DNA of 33,004 nucleotides from Nostoc sp. JL34 (GTDB lineage: Bacteria > Cyanobacteriota > Cyanobacteriia > Cyanobacteriales > Nostocaceae), in NCBI RefSeq assembly GCF_017114945.1, contig NZ_JABXKQ010000127.1:1-33004 (forward strand). Direction: 5' to 3'. The position numbers were made by a program, and so were the translations under genes. Below the pieces are notes generated by a model. That model worked only from the letters and a program-made list of their open reading frames with translations, did no database searches and was not told the origin of the DNA. Within the stretch, counting starts at the first letter, position 1; each line of letters starts with the position of its first letter. Of this stretch, positions 17,863-25,765 are shown one piece after another.

Positions 17863-18483
17863 TTAATAAATGTTTCGCCAAGCTTTTACCGTCCCTTTAC
17901 CAATTTTGCTATCAATAGTTTGACCTCCTTCCAAGACTAGTCTGATATCTAAGTTTTCATCTGGAGCATTTTTCAAAGCAGTGGCTAATTCTCTACTGAC
18001 AGCAAACGAGCCAGTTGAACCGTCTAATTTAAAAACTTTTTCCCTCACCTTGAGCAACAGTTTATCAACTTTTTTGGTAGTGACAAATCTAAGAAAATCA
18101 GGTCTAGGATACAGATGACCTGCGGTGTAAAAAGAAGAACTTGCTTGACCAGAATTGACTGTAACCAGGACTCGAATGCTCGAAGGAGTCCACAAACTAA
18201 TAACTTGGTTTGATCCCTCACGGTACAAATAGCCACCTAATGAGTTGCGGTCGAAAACCCCAAGAAACTCCCCTTCAAAGGGGTCAACAATTCTCACAGC
18301 TTTCGACCAAGGAACGTTCATATCGGGGGACAGTCCTGCTGATTTCACCACTGGCAAATCGCTTGATGCTTGGGCAAGGTTAACTACCTCTTGAACAGTG
18401 AAAGCAGCAGCAAGTTGAGGGGAAATTATAGCCAAGCTAGCCCCAAAAAGAAGAACTGAAATTGTCTGCGGTAACTTGATCAT
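17863..18483 (-). CDS. Secreted protein of unknown function
   Basis: Not recognised. Seen: 206 aa with a clear signal peptide (hydrophobic core ISVLLFGASLAIISPQLAAA, cleavage probably after AAA). The mature part has alternating short beta-type stretches and no cysteines or known catalytic motif. It contains VRIVDPFEGEFLGVFDRNS, and the C-terminal half (KLLLKVREKVFKLDGSTGSF) looks like a compact beta domain. Probably periplasmic. It is convergent with the bestrophin gene, about 100 bp between stops. Likely a lineage-specific cyanobacterial protein. Confidence 0.7.
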   Translation of the reverse strand: MIKLPQTISVLLFGASLAIISPQLAAAFTVQEVVNLAQASSDLPVVKSAGLSPDMNVPWSKAVRIVDPFEGEFLGVFDRNSLGGYLYREGSNQVISLWTPSSIRVLVTVNSGQASSSFYTAGHLYPRPDFLRFVTTKKVDKLLLKVREKVFKLDGSTGSFAVSRELATALKNAPDENLDIRLVLEGGQTIDSKIGKGTVKAWRNIY

Positions 18484-18892
18484 GAGTTAAGAGTACAATC
18501 TTCAAAAAGAATAATCAGATAACCCTTATTAGTCATCCCCCGCAAGACTTTTGTTTGTCAGGACGCTTGGACAATTGAGCAAATCCCTGTGTCTTGGGGC
18601 AATGTCTTTTTACTTGCTGCATTCTTTATGAAATGCTTTGGATAGTTTTTCGGCCCATCCCAGAAGATTTGTTGATGGCGCTGGTAAGTCCAGGGACATT
18701 TACCAATCTCAAAGGGGTAATAAGTTGTTGAGAATAAGTCAAGGTATATTAAGTAATGTAACAAATCTTGAGATTAGTTCGTAGTCAGGGCTACCCTGCG
18801 GGAACACTTCGCGAACAGCCCTCAAATGAGGACTAAAGTCCTCACTACAAACCTTGAATTATTCACGCCGCTCTACTTATTTCAACTGGTTC
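18484..18892. other. Intergenic region with dispersed repeats and possible gene debris
   Basis: 18541-18640 on the plus strand reads TFVCQDAWTIEQIPVSWGNV then FLLAAFFMKCFG and a stop, without a start codon; it may be a membrane-protein or transposase remnant that I cannot name. The right end carries Nostoc-type repeats: GGCTACCCTGCGGGAACACT (18788-18807) and TGAGGACTAAAGTCCTCA (18827-18844). Confidence 0.4.
18788..18850. repeat. Dispersed palindromic repeats
   Basis: Two common Nostocales elements in tandem: GGCTACCCTGCGGG...TTCGCGAACAGCC and the perfect palindrome TGAGGACT/AGTCCTCA followed by CTACAAAC. They lie about 45 bp downstream of miaB. Confidence 0.6.
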
Positions 18893-20257
18893 TTACTGTA
18901 AAACAGTTTGCCTCACTTCAATCGGTTCACCCGTTAAGCTAAAAGGGCGAACTTCGGTAATTTTTACCTTCACTAACTGCCCTTTGAGTTCTTTGATATT
19001 GCCGCTAAAAAAGGTCAAACGATTACCCCCAGTGCGTCCCATTACCTGAGTTTGATCTTTAGGATTTTGGTCTTCTACTAAAACTTCTTCAATGCGTCCA
19101 AAGTAACGTTGCGATCGCTCTGCTACTTTCGAGTTTCCTAGATGATTGAGCCGTTGTAGGCGATCGCTTTTAATTTCTTCACTCAGTTGATTGTCCCACA
19201 AAGCGGCTGGTGTCCCTGGACGCGGCGAATATGCTGCTGTATTCAACATATCAAAGCCAATATCTTCCACCAGTTTCAGGGTATTTTCAAACTGTGCTTC
19301 TGTCTCCCCAGGAAAACCGACAATTACATCGGCACTAATGGAGGCATCTGGCATATACCGCCGAATGGTATCGATAATCCGGCGATATTTCTCATGCGTA
19401 TAACCCCGCGCCATCGCTTTTAAAAGTTCATTATCCCCAGATTGAAAGGGAATGTGGAAGTGTTCGCACACCTTGGGCAACTCAGCACAAGCCTGAATTA
19501 ATCTCTCAGTAAAATAACGGGGATGACTAGTAGCAAATCTTAGCCTTTCAATCCCCGGCACATCATGGACGTAATAAAGTAAATCTGTAAAGTTGTGCAG
19601 ATGCCGACCTTCTGGTGTGACTCCAGGTAAATCTCTGCCGTAAGCATCAATATTTTGACCGAGTAGAGTAATTTCTTTGTAACCTTGCCGTCCTAATTCC
19701 TCCATTTCAGCCCGGATAGCTGACGGCGTGCGAGATTGTTCGATACCGCGCACATTGGGAACTACGCAATAAGTGCAGCGCTCGTTACAGCCGTAAATCA
19801 CATTCACCCAAGCTGTCACTGTACTATCTCGTCGCGGTTGGGTGATATCTTCAATAATGTGAACTGCTTCAGTTGCTACAACTTGGTTGCCCTCAAATAC
19901 TGACTCCAATAAATCTTTCAGACGGTTGGCATGTTGTGGCCCCATTACCAAATCTAATTCTGGCACTCGCCGCAACAGCGCTTCTCCTTCTTGCTGGGCA
20001 ACACAACCAGCAACAATGAGGGTTAAATCAGGCTGCTCATGTTTACGCTTTGCTTGTCTGCCGAGGTAAGAATATACCTTTTGTTCAGCATTATCCCGAA
20101 TTGTGCAGGTATTGTAGAGAATCACATCTGCATGATTCGGGTCTTGACACCACTCAAAGCCCATATCTTCCAAAACGCCAGCCATGCGCTCTGAGTCAGC
20201 TTTATTCATCTGACAACCGAAAGTAGTGATGTGGTATTGGCGTTTAGAAGTGGTCAT
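18893..20257 (-). CDS. miaB: tRNA-2-methylthio-N6-dimethylallyladenosine synthase MiaB
   Basis: Radical-SAM methylthiotransferase that converts i6A37 to ms2i6A37 in tRNAs; cytosolic. Seen: 454 aa. The N-terminal UPF0004 domain has its three cluster cysteines: Cys15 (TTFGCQMNKAD), the YNTCTIRDNA Cys near 51, and the AGCVAQQ Cys near 85. The radical-SAM CxxxCxxC is in YGCNERCTYCVVP (about 157-164), and the C-terminal TRAM domain is present (EVLVEDQNPKDQTQVMGRTG). ATG at 20257 (MTTSKRQYHI) is chosen over the in-frame TTG two codons upstream, following family N-termini. All cluster ligands are intact. Confidence 0.97.
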   Translation of the reverse strand: MTTSKRQYHITTFGCQMNKADSERMAGVLEDMGFEWCQDPNHADVILYNTCTIRDNAEQKVYSYLGRQAKRKHEQPDLTLIVAGCVAQQEGEALLRRVPELDLVMGPQHANRLKDLLESVFEGNQVVATEAVHIIEDITQPRRDSTVTAWVNVIYGCNERCTYCVVPNVRGIEQSRTPSAIRAEMEELGRQGYKEITLLGQNIDAYGRDLPGVTPEGRHLHNFTDLLYYVHDVPGIERLRFATSHPRYFTERLIQACAELPKVCEHFHIPFQSGDNELLKAMARGYTHEKYRRIIDTIRRYMPDASISADVIVGFPGETEAQFENTLKLVEDIGFDMLNTAAYSPRPGTPAALWDNQLSEEIKSDRLQRLNHLGNSKVAERSQRYFGRIEEVLVEDQNPKDQTQVMGRTGGNRLTFFSGNIKELKGQLVKVKITEVRPFSLTGEPIEVRQTVLQ

Positions 20258-20414
20258 GGGCAATTCTGCTGAATCAGCGTAATGTTATGTAAGGTTTATT
20301 TCTATTCTATAACGCTCTTAACCAGCTTCAGGAATGCTGAGTAACTCTTGAGAGAAACGGGCGGGTTGAAATAATTTCAATATAAAAACTTAAAAAATTT
20401 ACAAGCTGCAAGCA

Positions 20415-20477
20415 TTAGCGGTGATGAAATTCAACTTCTGTTTCCAGAATCTTGATGTCATAGTTGCCAAAGAAATC
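20415..20477 (-). pseudogene. Duplicate of the 3' end of the aspartic protease gene
   Basis: 63 bp matching 21697-21759 with two differences, both synonymous. On the minus strand it reads DFFGNYDIKILETEVEFHHR and a stop, exactly the C-terminus of the protease at 21697-22281. A TGA lies four codons before the match, and no upstream homology remains. The downstream flank (TTTACAAG...TTGCAAG-type sequence at about 20398) also partly matches the flank near 21658. It is a remnant of a once longer paralogous copy on the far side of the GH25 gene. Confidence 0.85.
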
Positions 20478-20540
20478 TCTTGCTGATCATTAGGGTATGT
20501 GAACCGCGAATAGTAGACTGTCAAGATTGATTTAGGGAGA

Positions 20541-20566
20541 GGGTTTGTAGAAATGCTACTACAAAC
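20541..20566. repeat. Short inverted repeat GTTTGTAG/CTACAAAC
   Basis: Eight-base arms around an AAATGCTA spacer, in the 440-bp gap between the miaB start and the GH25 stop. The repeat type recurs in Nostoc. Apart from the protease remnant, nothing else is seen in this gap. Confidence 0.4.
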
Positions 20567-20703
20567 CACTTTCACAAGTTAATTTACGGTTACTCAATAG
20601 TAGTACTTAGTTATAAAAAATGCTTTTTTGGTTCAGATAGCTTAGGTATATGATCAATTGCGTTTGTGCAAACCATCAAGATTTTTTGACAGTCAAACTC
20701 ATC

Positions 20704-21567
20704 TTAAGCGATCGCTAATTTGTCTCCAGGGGCAACAATGCCATTCGCTGTAAGACTGTTGGCTTGCTGATAAGCTATAACAGCCTTTTTAGTACCTGGG
20801 CCAAAAATACCATCTGGCGATCCTGGATCGAATTCTGGGTGACTTGAGTCTTGGGCAACTTTTTTTAAAGCCTGCTGCAACTTTTTCACCTTAGGGCCAA
20901 TGCAACCTTGCTGAAGTGAAACAGCAGGAACGGTTAAAGCCTGGAGACGATCTAAAGCACCGTTGAATCTATTACGATCTACATCACCTGATATACCAGG
21001 AAAACCTTTTTTATCCCCGTCGTACTGGTGGAAAGTATGCAAATTCCAACCGCCTGGAATACTAGGAGTACCTGGGTTGTAATTTGCTATCCACAGGTCA
21101 TAGTCAGCAAAATGTGAAGTATTCCCCAACTGATCTCGCCAAAAATAATATCCTGTGTATATTATCGGCTTGTAACCTGTAGTAACTTCCACCGCAGTTA
21201 AGACCTTGGAAACTCGGTCTAACCTCTGTGTCAAAGTCAAGTCACTCCAATGATCGTGCTTCTGTTCTCTATCTTTATAATCTGGCTCAATGTCTACGAC
21301 TGGGGGGAGATCACCTGGTTCTATCTCTAGAGCTTGAGCAAACATTTTTACCTGCGGGTCAACCTCTTCAGAAGGACGAAAGAAGAGATATGCTCCACGA
21401 ATAATACCAGCTTTCTTAATGGCAGGCCAATAAGAAGCAAACTGAGTATCTTGCTTATAGGTTCCGTAGTTCACTCTAGCAAAAGCAAAGTGAATACCTT
21501 GACTTTTCACTTTTTCCCAATCAATATTCTCACTGAATTGAGCAACGTCAATACCTTCAACTGACAT
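20704..21567 (-). CDS. GH25 muramidase (lysozyme) with peptidoglycan-binding domain
   Basis: Hydrolyses the MurNAc-GlcNAc backbone. Seen: 287 aa. The GH25 domain covers residues 3-200 with GIDVAQFSENIDW (Asp7), the catalytic-type PPVVDIEPDY (Asp92, Glu94), GYKPIIYTGYYFW and DYDLWIANYNPG. A PG_binding_1 domain follows (about 215-285) with IGPKVKKLQQAL and DGIFGPGTKKAVIAYQQANS. There is no signal peptide, as with the amidase at 14637, so it may depend on non-classical export or be endolysin-derived. AAGGACAG is upstream of the ATG. The gene sits between two direct copies of the aspartic protease 3' end. Many cyanobacteria carry such GH25 + PG-binding proteins. Confidence 0.92.
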   Translation of the reverse strand: MSVEGIDVAQFSENIDWEKVKSQGIHFAFARVNYGTYKQDTQFASYWPAIKKAGIIRGAYLFFRPSEEVDPQVKMFAQALEIEPGDLPPVVDIEPDYKDREQKHDHWSDLTLTQRLDRVSKVLTAVEVTTGYKPIIYTGYYFWRDQLGNTSHFADYDLWIANYNPGTPSIPGGWNLHTFHQYDGDKKGFPGISGDVDRNRFNGALDRLQALTVPAVSLQQGCIGPKVKKLQQALKKVAQDSSHPEFDPGSPDGIFGPGTKKAVIAYQQANSLTANGIVAPGDKLAIA

Positions 21568-21696
21568 AGCTTGTCTGTCCTTGTATGTAAAAGTACTTGG
21601 CTAGCTACAATGTCATGTCGGCTGTTTTCGGAAATCTTCTATGAAGCAAGTAAAATCTTTACAAGTTGTAAATATCTGTCTAAGTGGTATTACAAC

Positions 21697-22281
21697 TTAG
21701 CGGTGATGAAATTCAACTTCTGTTTCCAGAATCTTAATATCATAGTTGCCAAAGAAATCGTGACCTAGTAGACCGATGCTTGCTTTTGGTGCGATCGCTA
21801 CCTGAAGATTATGGGCTGTAACTCCACCTACTGCAATAGATTTTACCTTACTGGTTGGAAATTCTACTTCGCTACCATCGGCAATTTGGGCTTGCATTGT
21901 ACCTGTAGCCTGGAGTTTAAGTGTATTCGCCATACCTTGAGTGATAATGGTTCCACTAGCACCTGTATCTACAATCATTTCAAAGGTTTTTTTGTCGTTG
22001 AAGGTGACATCAATCACAGGAGTTCCACCAAAGCGGCGTTTGATTGAGACTCGAAAAACTCTGTTGTCTGAAGGTGCGGCTATTATATTTCCACAAAGCC
22101 TTCCCAATCCAACGGTTTTACCAGAGGAGGTTATCATGTAACACGCTCCTGGATCGTCTGCTGTTGCCCGATGAGAGAATGCTAAAAACATCAGCGTCAG
22201 CATGAGGGCGTAAGCGTAGACCGTCGTAGACATCGCAACTAGATTAACGCTTGTAATCCAACACCTGAAAGCATTCTTCAT
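21697..22281 (-). CDS. Retropepsin-like aspartic protease, exported
   Basis: Seen: 194 aa. An N-terminal hydrophobic signal or anchor (about 20-38, VYAYALMLTLMFLAFSHRAT) precedes a mature part with two cysteines (DDPGACYMITSSG, GRLCGN) and a single retropepsin domain with the DTGASG motif (catalytic Asp105, MIVDTGASGTIITQ). SIGLLGHDFFGNYDIKI is the family flap/closing region. Known: single-domain clan-AA proteases act as homodimers, like retroviral proteases. The substrate is unknown. Its last 63 bp occur again 1.28 kb downstream. GGAG lies about 12 nt before the ATG. Confidence 0.88.
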   Translation of the reverse strand: MKNAFRCWITSVNLVAMSTTVYAYALMLTLMFLAFSHRATADDPGACYMITSSGKTVGLGRLCGNIIAAPSDNRVFRVSIKRRFGGTPVIDVTFNDKKTFEMIVDTGASGTIITQGMANTLKLQATGTMQAQIADGSEVEFPTSKVKSIAVGGVTAHNLQVAIAPKASIGLLGHDFFGNYDIKILETEVEFHHR

Positions 22282-22682
22282 CTTATATCGATCTCCAATT
22301 TTTTTGATATTTATTGATAGCTAAATTACTCATAATTGCTGCAAAAATTGCTTAAAAAAACTCAAGTCATTAATGCAAAAACGCAATTTAATGCAAATTG
22401 TAATCCAACACTTTTTTAAATATATCGTGTTATTCAGTCTATAATTTTTGTCTATATACTCGGTCTAGGATATCCACACAAATTTCTTACTTTCAAGATA
22501 GTTAGTGAGATTTTTTCTGTTTGTATTTATATATCTCTATCAGATAAAATTACATCTTACTCAAGATATTTTACCTAGAATTACTGATTGATAAATTAAA
22601 GATTAAGTAAAGACATGATAAAAATACTTAGAGCAGATTAAATCTGGCAGACTAAGAAGTTAAATAAGAGAAATTTGTTAGC
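22282..22682. other. AT-rich gene-free region
   Basis: About 400 bp of AT-rich DNA upstream of the protease gene (it should hold that promoter) and downstream of the phosphorylase gene. Contains two copies of GCAATTTAATGCAAA-like sequence near 22375-22400. No ORF, RNA or strong hairpin was seen. Confidence 0.4.
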
Positions 22683-23456
22683 TTATGCCAGAGTTGTTGC
22701 TGCGTGTACAGCAGTTGCGATCGCATTTTTTATAGCAATATCTCTTTGTTCTAAGATGATATTTTCGCTATCAGTACGTGAAGCAACTACACCGCAAATA
22801 GCAGCAGCAGCAAAATTATACACTCCTGCCATTTTGAATAGTGTGCCGCATTCCATCTCGTAATTCAAGATATTTAAGCGCCGATATTCTTCTGTGATGC
22901 CATGCAGCGATCGCATTAAATACGGGTTTGCGGAATCAGTGCGTTCTTGTCCTTCGTAAAAAGTATCAACTGATGCCGTAATTCCTATGTAATGTTCAAT
23001 CTCTAATTCTCGCGCTGCTTGAACTAAAGCGACTGTCAGAAAAGGATCGGCGGCGGCTGGATACTCTACAGGTGCAATGTCATTAGCTGCACCTTGGCGA
23101 CACAATGCTGCACTGCTAATAACAACGCTACCAACGGTTATATGGGGTTGAATGGAACCGCAAGTTCCAATGCGAATAATTTGCCTGATTCCTACTTGTA
23201 TTAGCTCATTAACAACAATACTTAATGAAGGCGCACCCATACCACTTGTAGCTGATAAGACACTGCGACCATTTGGTAAGTATCCTACATAGCTATTGAG
23301 TCCGCGATTTTCTGACAACAAGCGGACATCTTGTAAATAAGTTTGGGAAATTAGGTGCGATCGCTCTGGATCGCCAGATAATAAAGCAATGCTGGGAGGC
23401 GATGAACCTAAATCATCTTGTCCAAAGCCAATGTGATAAAAGCGTTTATTTGGCAT
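22683..23456 (-). CDS. Nucleoside phosphorylase (uridine phosphorylase type)
   Basis: Phosphorolysis of nucleosides for salvage; cytosolic. Seen: 257 aa from the chosen start. The NP-I signatures are YHIGFGQDDLG at the N-terminus, SGDPERSHLI (28-36; phosphate and ribose contacts), ATSGMGAPSLSIVVNELI, IIRIGTCGSIQPHITVGSVV and NYEMECGTLFKMAGVYNFAA (ribose-binding Met-Glu). The GDPER and MEC...TLF pattern fits uridine phosphorylases more than purine enzymes. The frame is open to 23558, but the ATG at 23456 (MPNKRFYHIGFG) aligns with family starts. The ribosome site is weak. No salvage genes are adjacent. Confidence 0.88.
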   Translation of the reverse strand: MPNKRFYHIGFGQDDLGSSPPSIALLSGDPERSHLISQTYLQDVRLLSENRGLNSYVGYLPNGRSVLSATSGMGAPSLSIVVNELIQVGIRQIIRIGTCGSIQPHITVGSVVISSAALCRQGAANDIAPVEYPAAADPFLTVALVQAARELEIEHYIGITASVDTFYEGQERTDSANPYLMRSLHGITEEYRRLNILNYEMECGTLFKMAGVYNFAAAAICGVVASRTDSENIILEQRDIAIKNAIATAVHAATTLA

Positions 23457-23591
23457 CCAATTTTGTATTTTAAATGAAATGTATTGCCACTTGCTCCACT
23501 TGCGGTATCCCCAAATGGAGCAGTTAGTGTGGGTTAGGAGTAAGTGCGTGAAGCGCACGAGGTTTCAGCTTTTAAATGCGTAAGTCCTGCT

Positions 23592-23711
23592 TTACCTAAA
23601 ATCTCCTCCTTCCCATATCTGAAGTTGTCTTTCAACCGCAACTATGCAATTGAGATATTTGGGTGGATAGAGAAAATGATCGTAAGCTAATGCCATCTGT
23701 CTAGCAGCTTC
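23592..23711 (-). pseudogene. Possible gene remnant with in-frame stop
   Basis: The minus-strand frame reads SEAARQMALAYDHFLYPPKY then LNCIVAVERQLQIWEGGDFR and stop. Immediately upstream is a TAG, preceded in the same frame by PQLLQTPQSLEG. The composition is protein-like, so a disrupted short gene is plausible; an intact 34-aa protein from ATG 23696 is the alternative. Not recognised. The rest of 23457-23855 shows a GTGCG/CGCAC hairpin near 23543-23557 and no gene. Confidence 0.3.
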
Positions 23712-23855
23712 ACTCTAACCTTCTAAGGACTGCGGAGTTTGCAAAAGTTGAGGGGATGAGTATCCCTACTCATCCCCCTCGGTTTTAAATGCTGACTAGG
23801 TTAACTTCTGAACCTATTTCTAATGACTATTACATAATCATCTGCTGTAAGTCAA

Positions 23856-24053
23856 TCAAAATTCATCACAGTTTTGACAGTACCAAACTTCATCAAAACT
23901 TCCCCATAAAACAGAATATTGCCCACATCTTGGGCAATACTTAGGTTCATCAGCATCGTAATCATCTGTTGGATCGTAGTCGTCATCTGTCTCTACTAGT
24001 TGACTTGATTTTTGTGCAGAAAGTTTTACATAAACTGGGTAATCGTCAGTCAT
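23856..24053 (-). CDS. Small zinc-ribbon protein coupled to the IS110-like recombinase
   Basis: Seen: 65 aa. The N-terminal part is acidic (ETDDDYDPTDDYDADEPK). The C-terminal part has two Cys pairs (YCPRCGQY and WYCQNCDEF) spaced as in a rubredoxin/zinc-ribbon knuckle. Its ATG overlaps the recombinase stop in ATGA (24050-24053), so it is almost certainly translated with it. Known: small zinc ribbons often bind nucleic acid or act as protein adaptors. A direct role with the recombinase is inferred only from the coupling. I know no named partner of this kind for IS110 enzymes. Confidence 0.75.
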   Translation of the reverse strand: MTDDYPVYVKLSAQKSSQLVETDDDYDPTDDYDADEPKYCPRCGQYSVLWGSFDEVWYCQNCDEF

Positions 24054-25429
24054 AGTTTTGCGATCGCTCTTGATAATTCCCGAAACAAAAGGTTGGCAAC
24101 CTTTGACATCAGCTTATTTTGCAAGTGCTTACCGTTGAGTAACTGTTTACCAGAACCGTCAACATTATTTTTGAGTGTTTCCTTATAAACAGCAATCTCG
24201 TTATTTATGGGATTATCGGGCAGCCGCCCGTCAACCTCAACCTTTGTGATCACGTGTTGCCAGAAGTTCATGCGACAGAGGGCGCTGCCGGCTCCTTTCT
24301 CAACTAGCTTATCGCCGGATTGCTCTAGGACGGTTCCCATACCCAGCCTAAGTTTAAAAGCATCACGCGAGCGGTTGCGCTTGACCCTTTTCACATCACC
24401 GGGTAGGAATTTCACCACAGATTTACCATTCTCGCGGGTGACTTGTTTTTTCTTAACTTCCCTCACTTCCCTCTCAATCAACGGTTTTCCATCGCTACTG
24501 AGAAAAGCCTCAAACGGATAGATCCGACTCAGCAGCCTGGCCCGAATCCTCAGTCCAAAGGTGAACTGATCGAAAATCTGGTTATAGGTTTTGAACTGCT
24601 CATCATTGACCAGCGACTTGAGTTTAGTTTCTAGTCGCTGCTCCTCGATGTCGATATCGCAAAGCCAGTCAGCATGAAGTCTGACAGATGGATCTATCTC
24701 TAGCCCAAATTGCACCGCCGCCGACTCCCGGTAAATCTTTGATATAGATTTGTAACTCTGTGGGTGTACCTCTAGCTCCCTCTCTGCTAACCAACCCCAT
24801 AACGGCGGAACGTTACCTAATTTAGTGCTTCGACTTTCACTGTGTGCCTTTTCTGGAAATTGCCACGCTAAAACCTGGCGAGTGTAGTTAACGATCGGTG
24901 ATTGAACACGGGCAAGATGTTCGAGTTGCTGTACCAGTTCGCGCAGCTCATCAATGATCTGCGGACGGTGCATTAGAAACTGGCGTGGGTTAAGTTCACC
25001 AGATTCTAGATAATTTTCTTGATCCACACCGTAAGCAGCCATAGCTAAAGCGTCAGCCTCATCAGATTTATTGGGTAAGTTTTTACCACCGCGATAACGC
25101 CTCAGTTCAATATGACCAACCCAAAGGATCTTAATTTCTAAGCTTTCCAGGATTCTCGCCCAAAGCCTTGAGTAATGATTCCCTGTTGGCTCAAGGATTG
25201 CCACATCAGGCTTATTCTCTATTACATAATCAGCGAAATCAAAAGCTGATTTATGCTTGCTTTTACGCTTCGGACTGGAGTAAAAACTAGGGAATAAAGT
25301 ATTAGCTTTAGTTCGGCTTTTTTGCCAATAGGTCTTCAATCCACCTACGGGGTATTGTGTTAAAATATGACAAGTTACGCTTGACTTACTAACATCAACT
25401 CCCAAGGATCTAATCGATTTAATTGTCAT
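24050..25429 (-). CDS. Divergent IS110-family DEDD transposase/recombinase
   Basis: Seen: 459 aa, longer than typical IS110 enzymes (about 300-400). The N-terminal RuvC-like DEDD part has GVDVSKSSV (Asp12), VAILEPTGNHYSRLW (Glu80) and PNKSDEADALAMAAYG (Asp123, Asp126). The C-terminal transposase_20-like part has RLGMGTVLEQSGDKLVEKGA with the expected nucleophilic Ser (Ser371 in QSG) and ALCRMNFWQHV. Between 310 and 355 lies a strongly basic insert (EVREVKKKQV, then VKRVKRNRSR). All five catalytic residues seem present, so it may be active. Known: IS110 enzymes recombine with a bridge RNA encoded beside the gene; Piv-type relatives invert DNA. The region just 5' is an unusual hairpin array. 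The gene overlaps the zinc-ribbon gene. Confidence 0.85.
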   Translation of the reverse strand: MTIKSIRSLGVDVSKSSVTCHILTQYPVGGLKTYWQKSRTKANTLFPSFYSSPKRKSKHKSAFDFADYVIENKPDVAILEPTGNHYSRLWARILESLEIKILWVGHIELRRYRGGKNLPNKSDEADALAMAAYGVDQENYLESGELNPRQFLMHRPQIIDELRELVQQLEHLARVQSPIVNYTRQVLAWQFPEKAHSESRSTKLGNVPPLWGWLAERELEVHPQSYKSISKIYRESAAVQFGLEIDPSVRLHADWLCDIDIEEQRLETKLKSLVNDEQFKTYNQIFDQFTFGLRIRARLLSRIYPFEAFLSSDGKPLIEREVREVKKKQVTRENGKSVVKFLPGDVKRVKRNRSRDAFKLRLGMGTVLEQSGDKLVEKGAGSALCRMNFWQHVITKVEVDGRLPDNPINNEIAVYKETLKNNVDGSGKQLLNGKHLQNKLMSKVANLLFRELSRAIAKL

Positions 25430-25459
25430 GGTTCAGTTTGCTAATTGGGGTTATTTAGA

Positions 25460-25762
25460 ATTCGTGTTCCTACCACGAATATTGAAAAGCCCAGTTTGAC
25501 GCTTGAATCCCCTAACACCCCATACAAGAGGGGCGCGATTCACTCTTAACGCTGGGTTTAACCCGGTAGCTCTAGAGAAGGTGCGCTTGAAGCTGCAAAC
25601 ACCCCACAGAATGGGTGTGCAATTCAGTATTAACGCCCCACTCCCTAGAAACAGTGGGGCGGATTGCTTTGGACACAACCCGCGACGGTGGCATCGTTGC
25701 CACCGTTTCGGCTACTGTGTCAGGTAGCCCGCGCAGATGTGCGCGATCGCAACAATTGCGAT
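25460..25762. other. Array of eight hairpins 5' of the IS110-like gene; candidate structured RNA
   Basis: The gap between the recombinase start (25429) and the next gene's stop (25766) is filled with inverted repeats: ATTCGTG/CACGAAT (25460-25480); TGAATC/GATTCA enclosing CCCC/GGGG (25504-25542); GGGTT/AACCC (25554-25564); ACACCC/GGGTGT (25599-25618); CGCCCCACT/AGTGGGGCG (25634-25661); ACGGTGGCA/TGCCACCGT (25685-25706); GGCTAC/GTAGCC (25710-25729); CGCGCA/TGCGCG (25730-25745); ATCGCAA/TTGCGAT (25746-25762). The last four are packed with 0-3 nt linkers. The region lies upstream of the recombinase on its own strand. Interpretation as a bridge RNA or other functional RNA is inference; stacked terminators or a palindrome cluster are alternatives. 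Confidence 0.6.
25500..25636. repeat. Two imperfect direct repeats, 84-bp offset, no gaps
   Basis: Copy A (25500-25552) and copy B (25584-25636) share GCTTGAA, AACACCCCA, ATTCA and TTAACGC at exactly 84 bp offset in each case, and each encloses a G/C hairpin. The intervening bases differ while the fold is kept, as expected for a repeated RNA or protein-binding module. Confidence 0.7.
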
Positions 25763-25765
25763 TCA

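Noticed and set aside
18558..18764. 68-codon minus frame between the secreted protein and miaB genes
   Set aside because: Composition is unnatural and the opposite strand looks more protein-like; it ends in intergenic repeats. Neither strand gives a startable gene.
20415..21759. Integrated element with att sites around the GH25 gene
   Set aside because: No integrase or recombinase lies between the repeats, and the silent-only differences favour decay of a tandem paralog. Left as an alternative in the finding.
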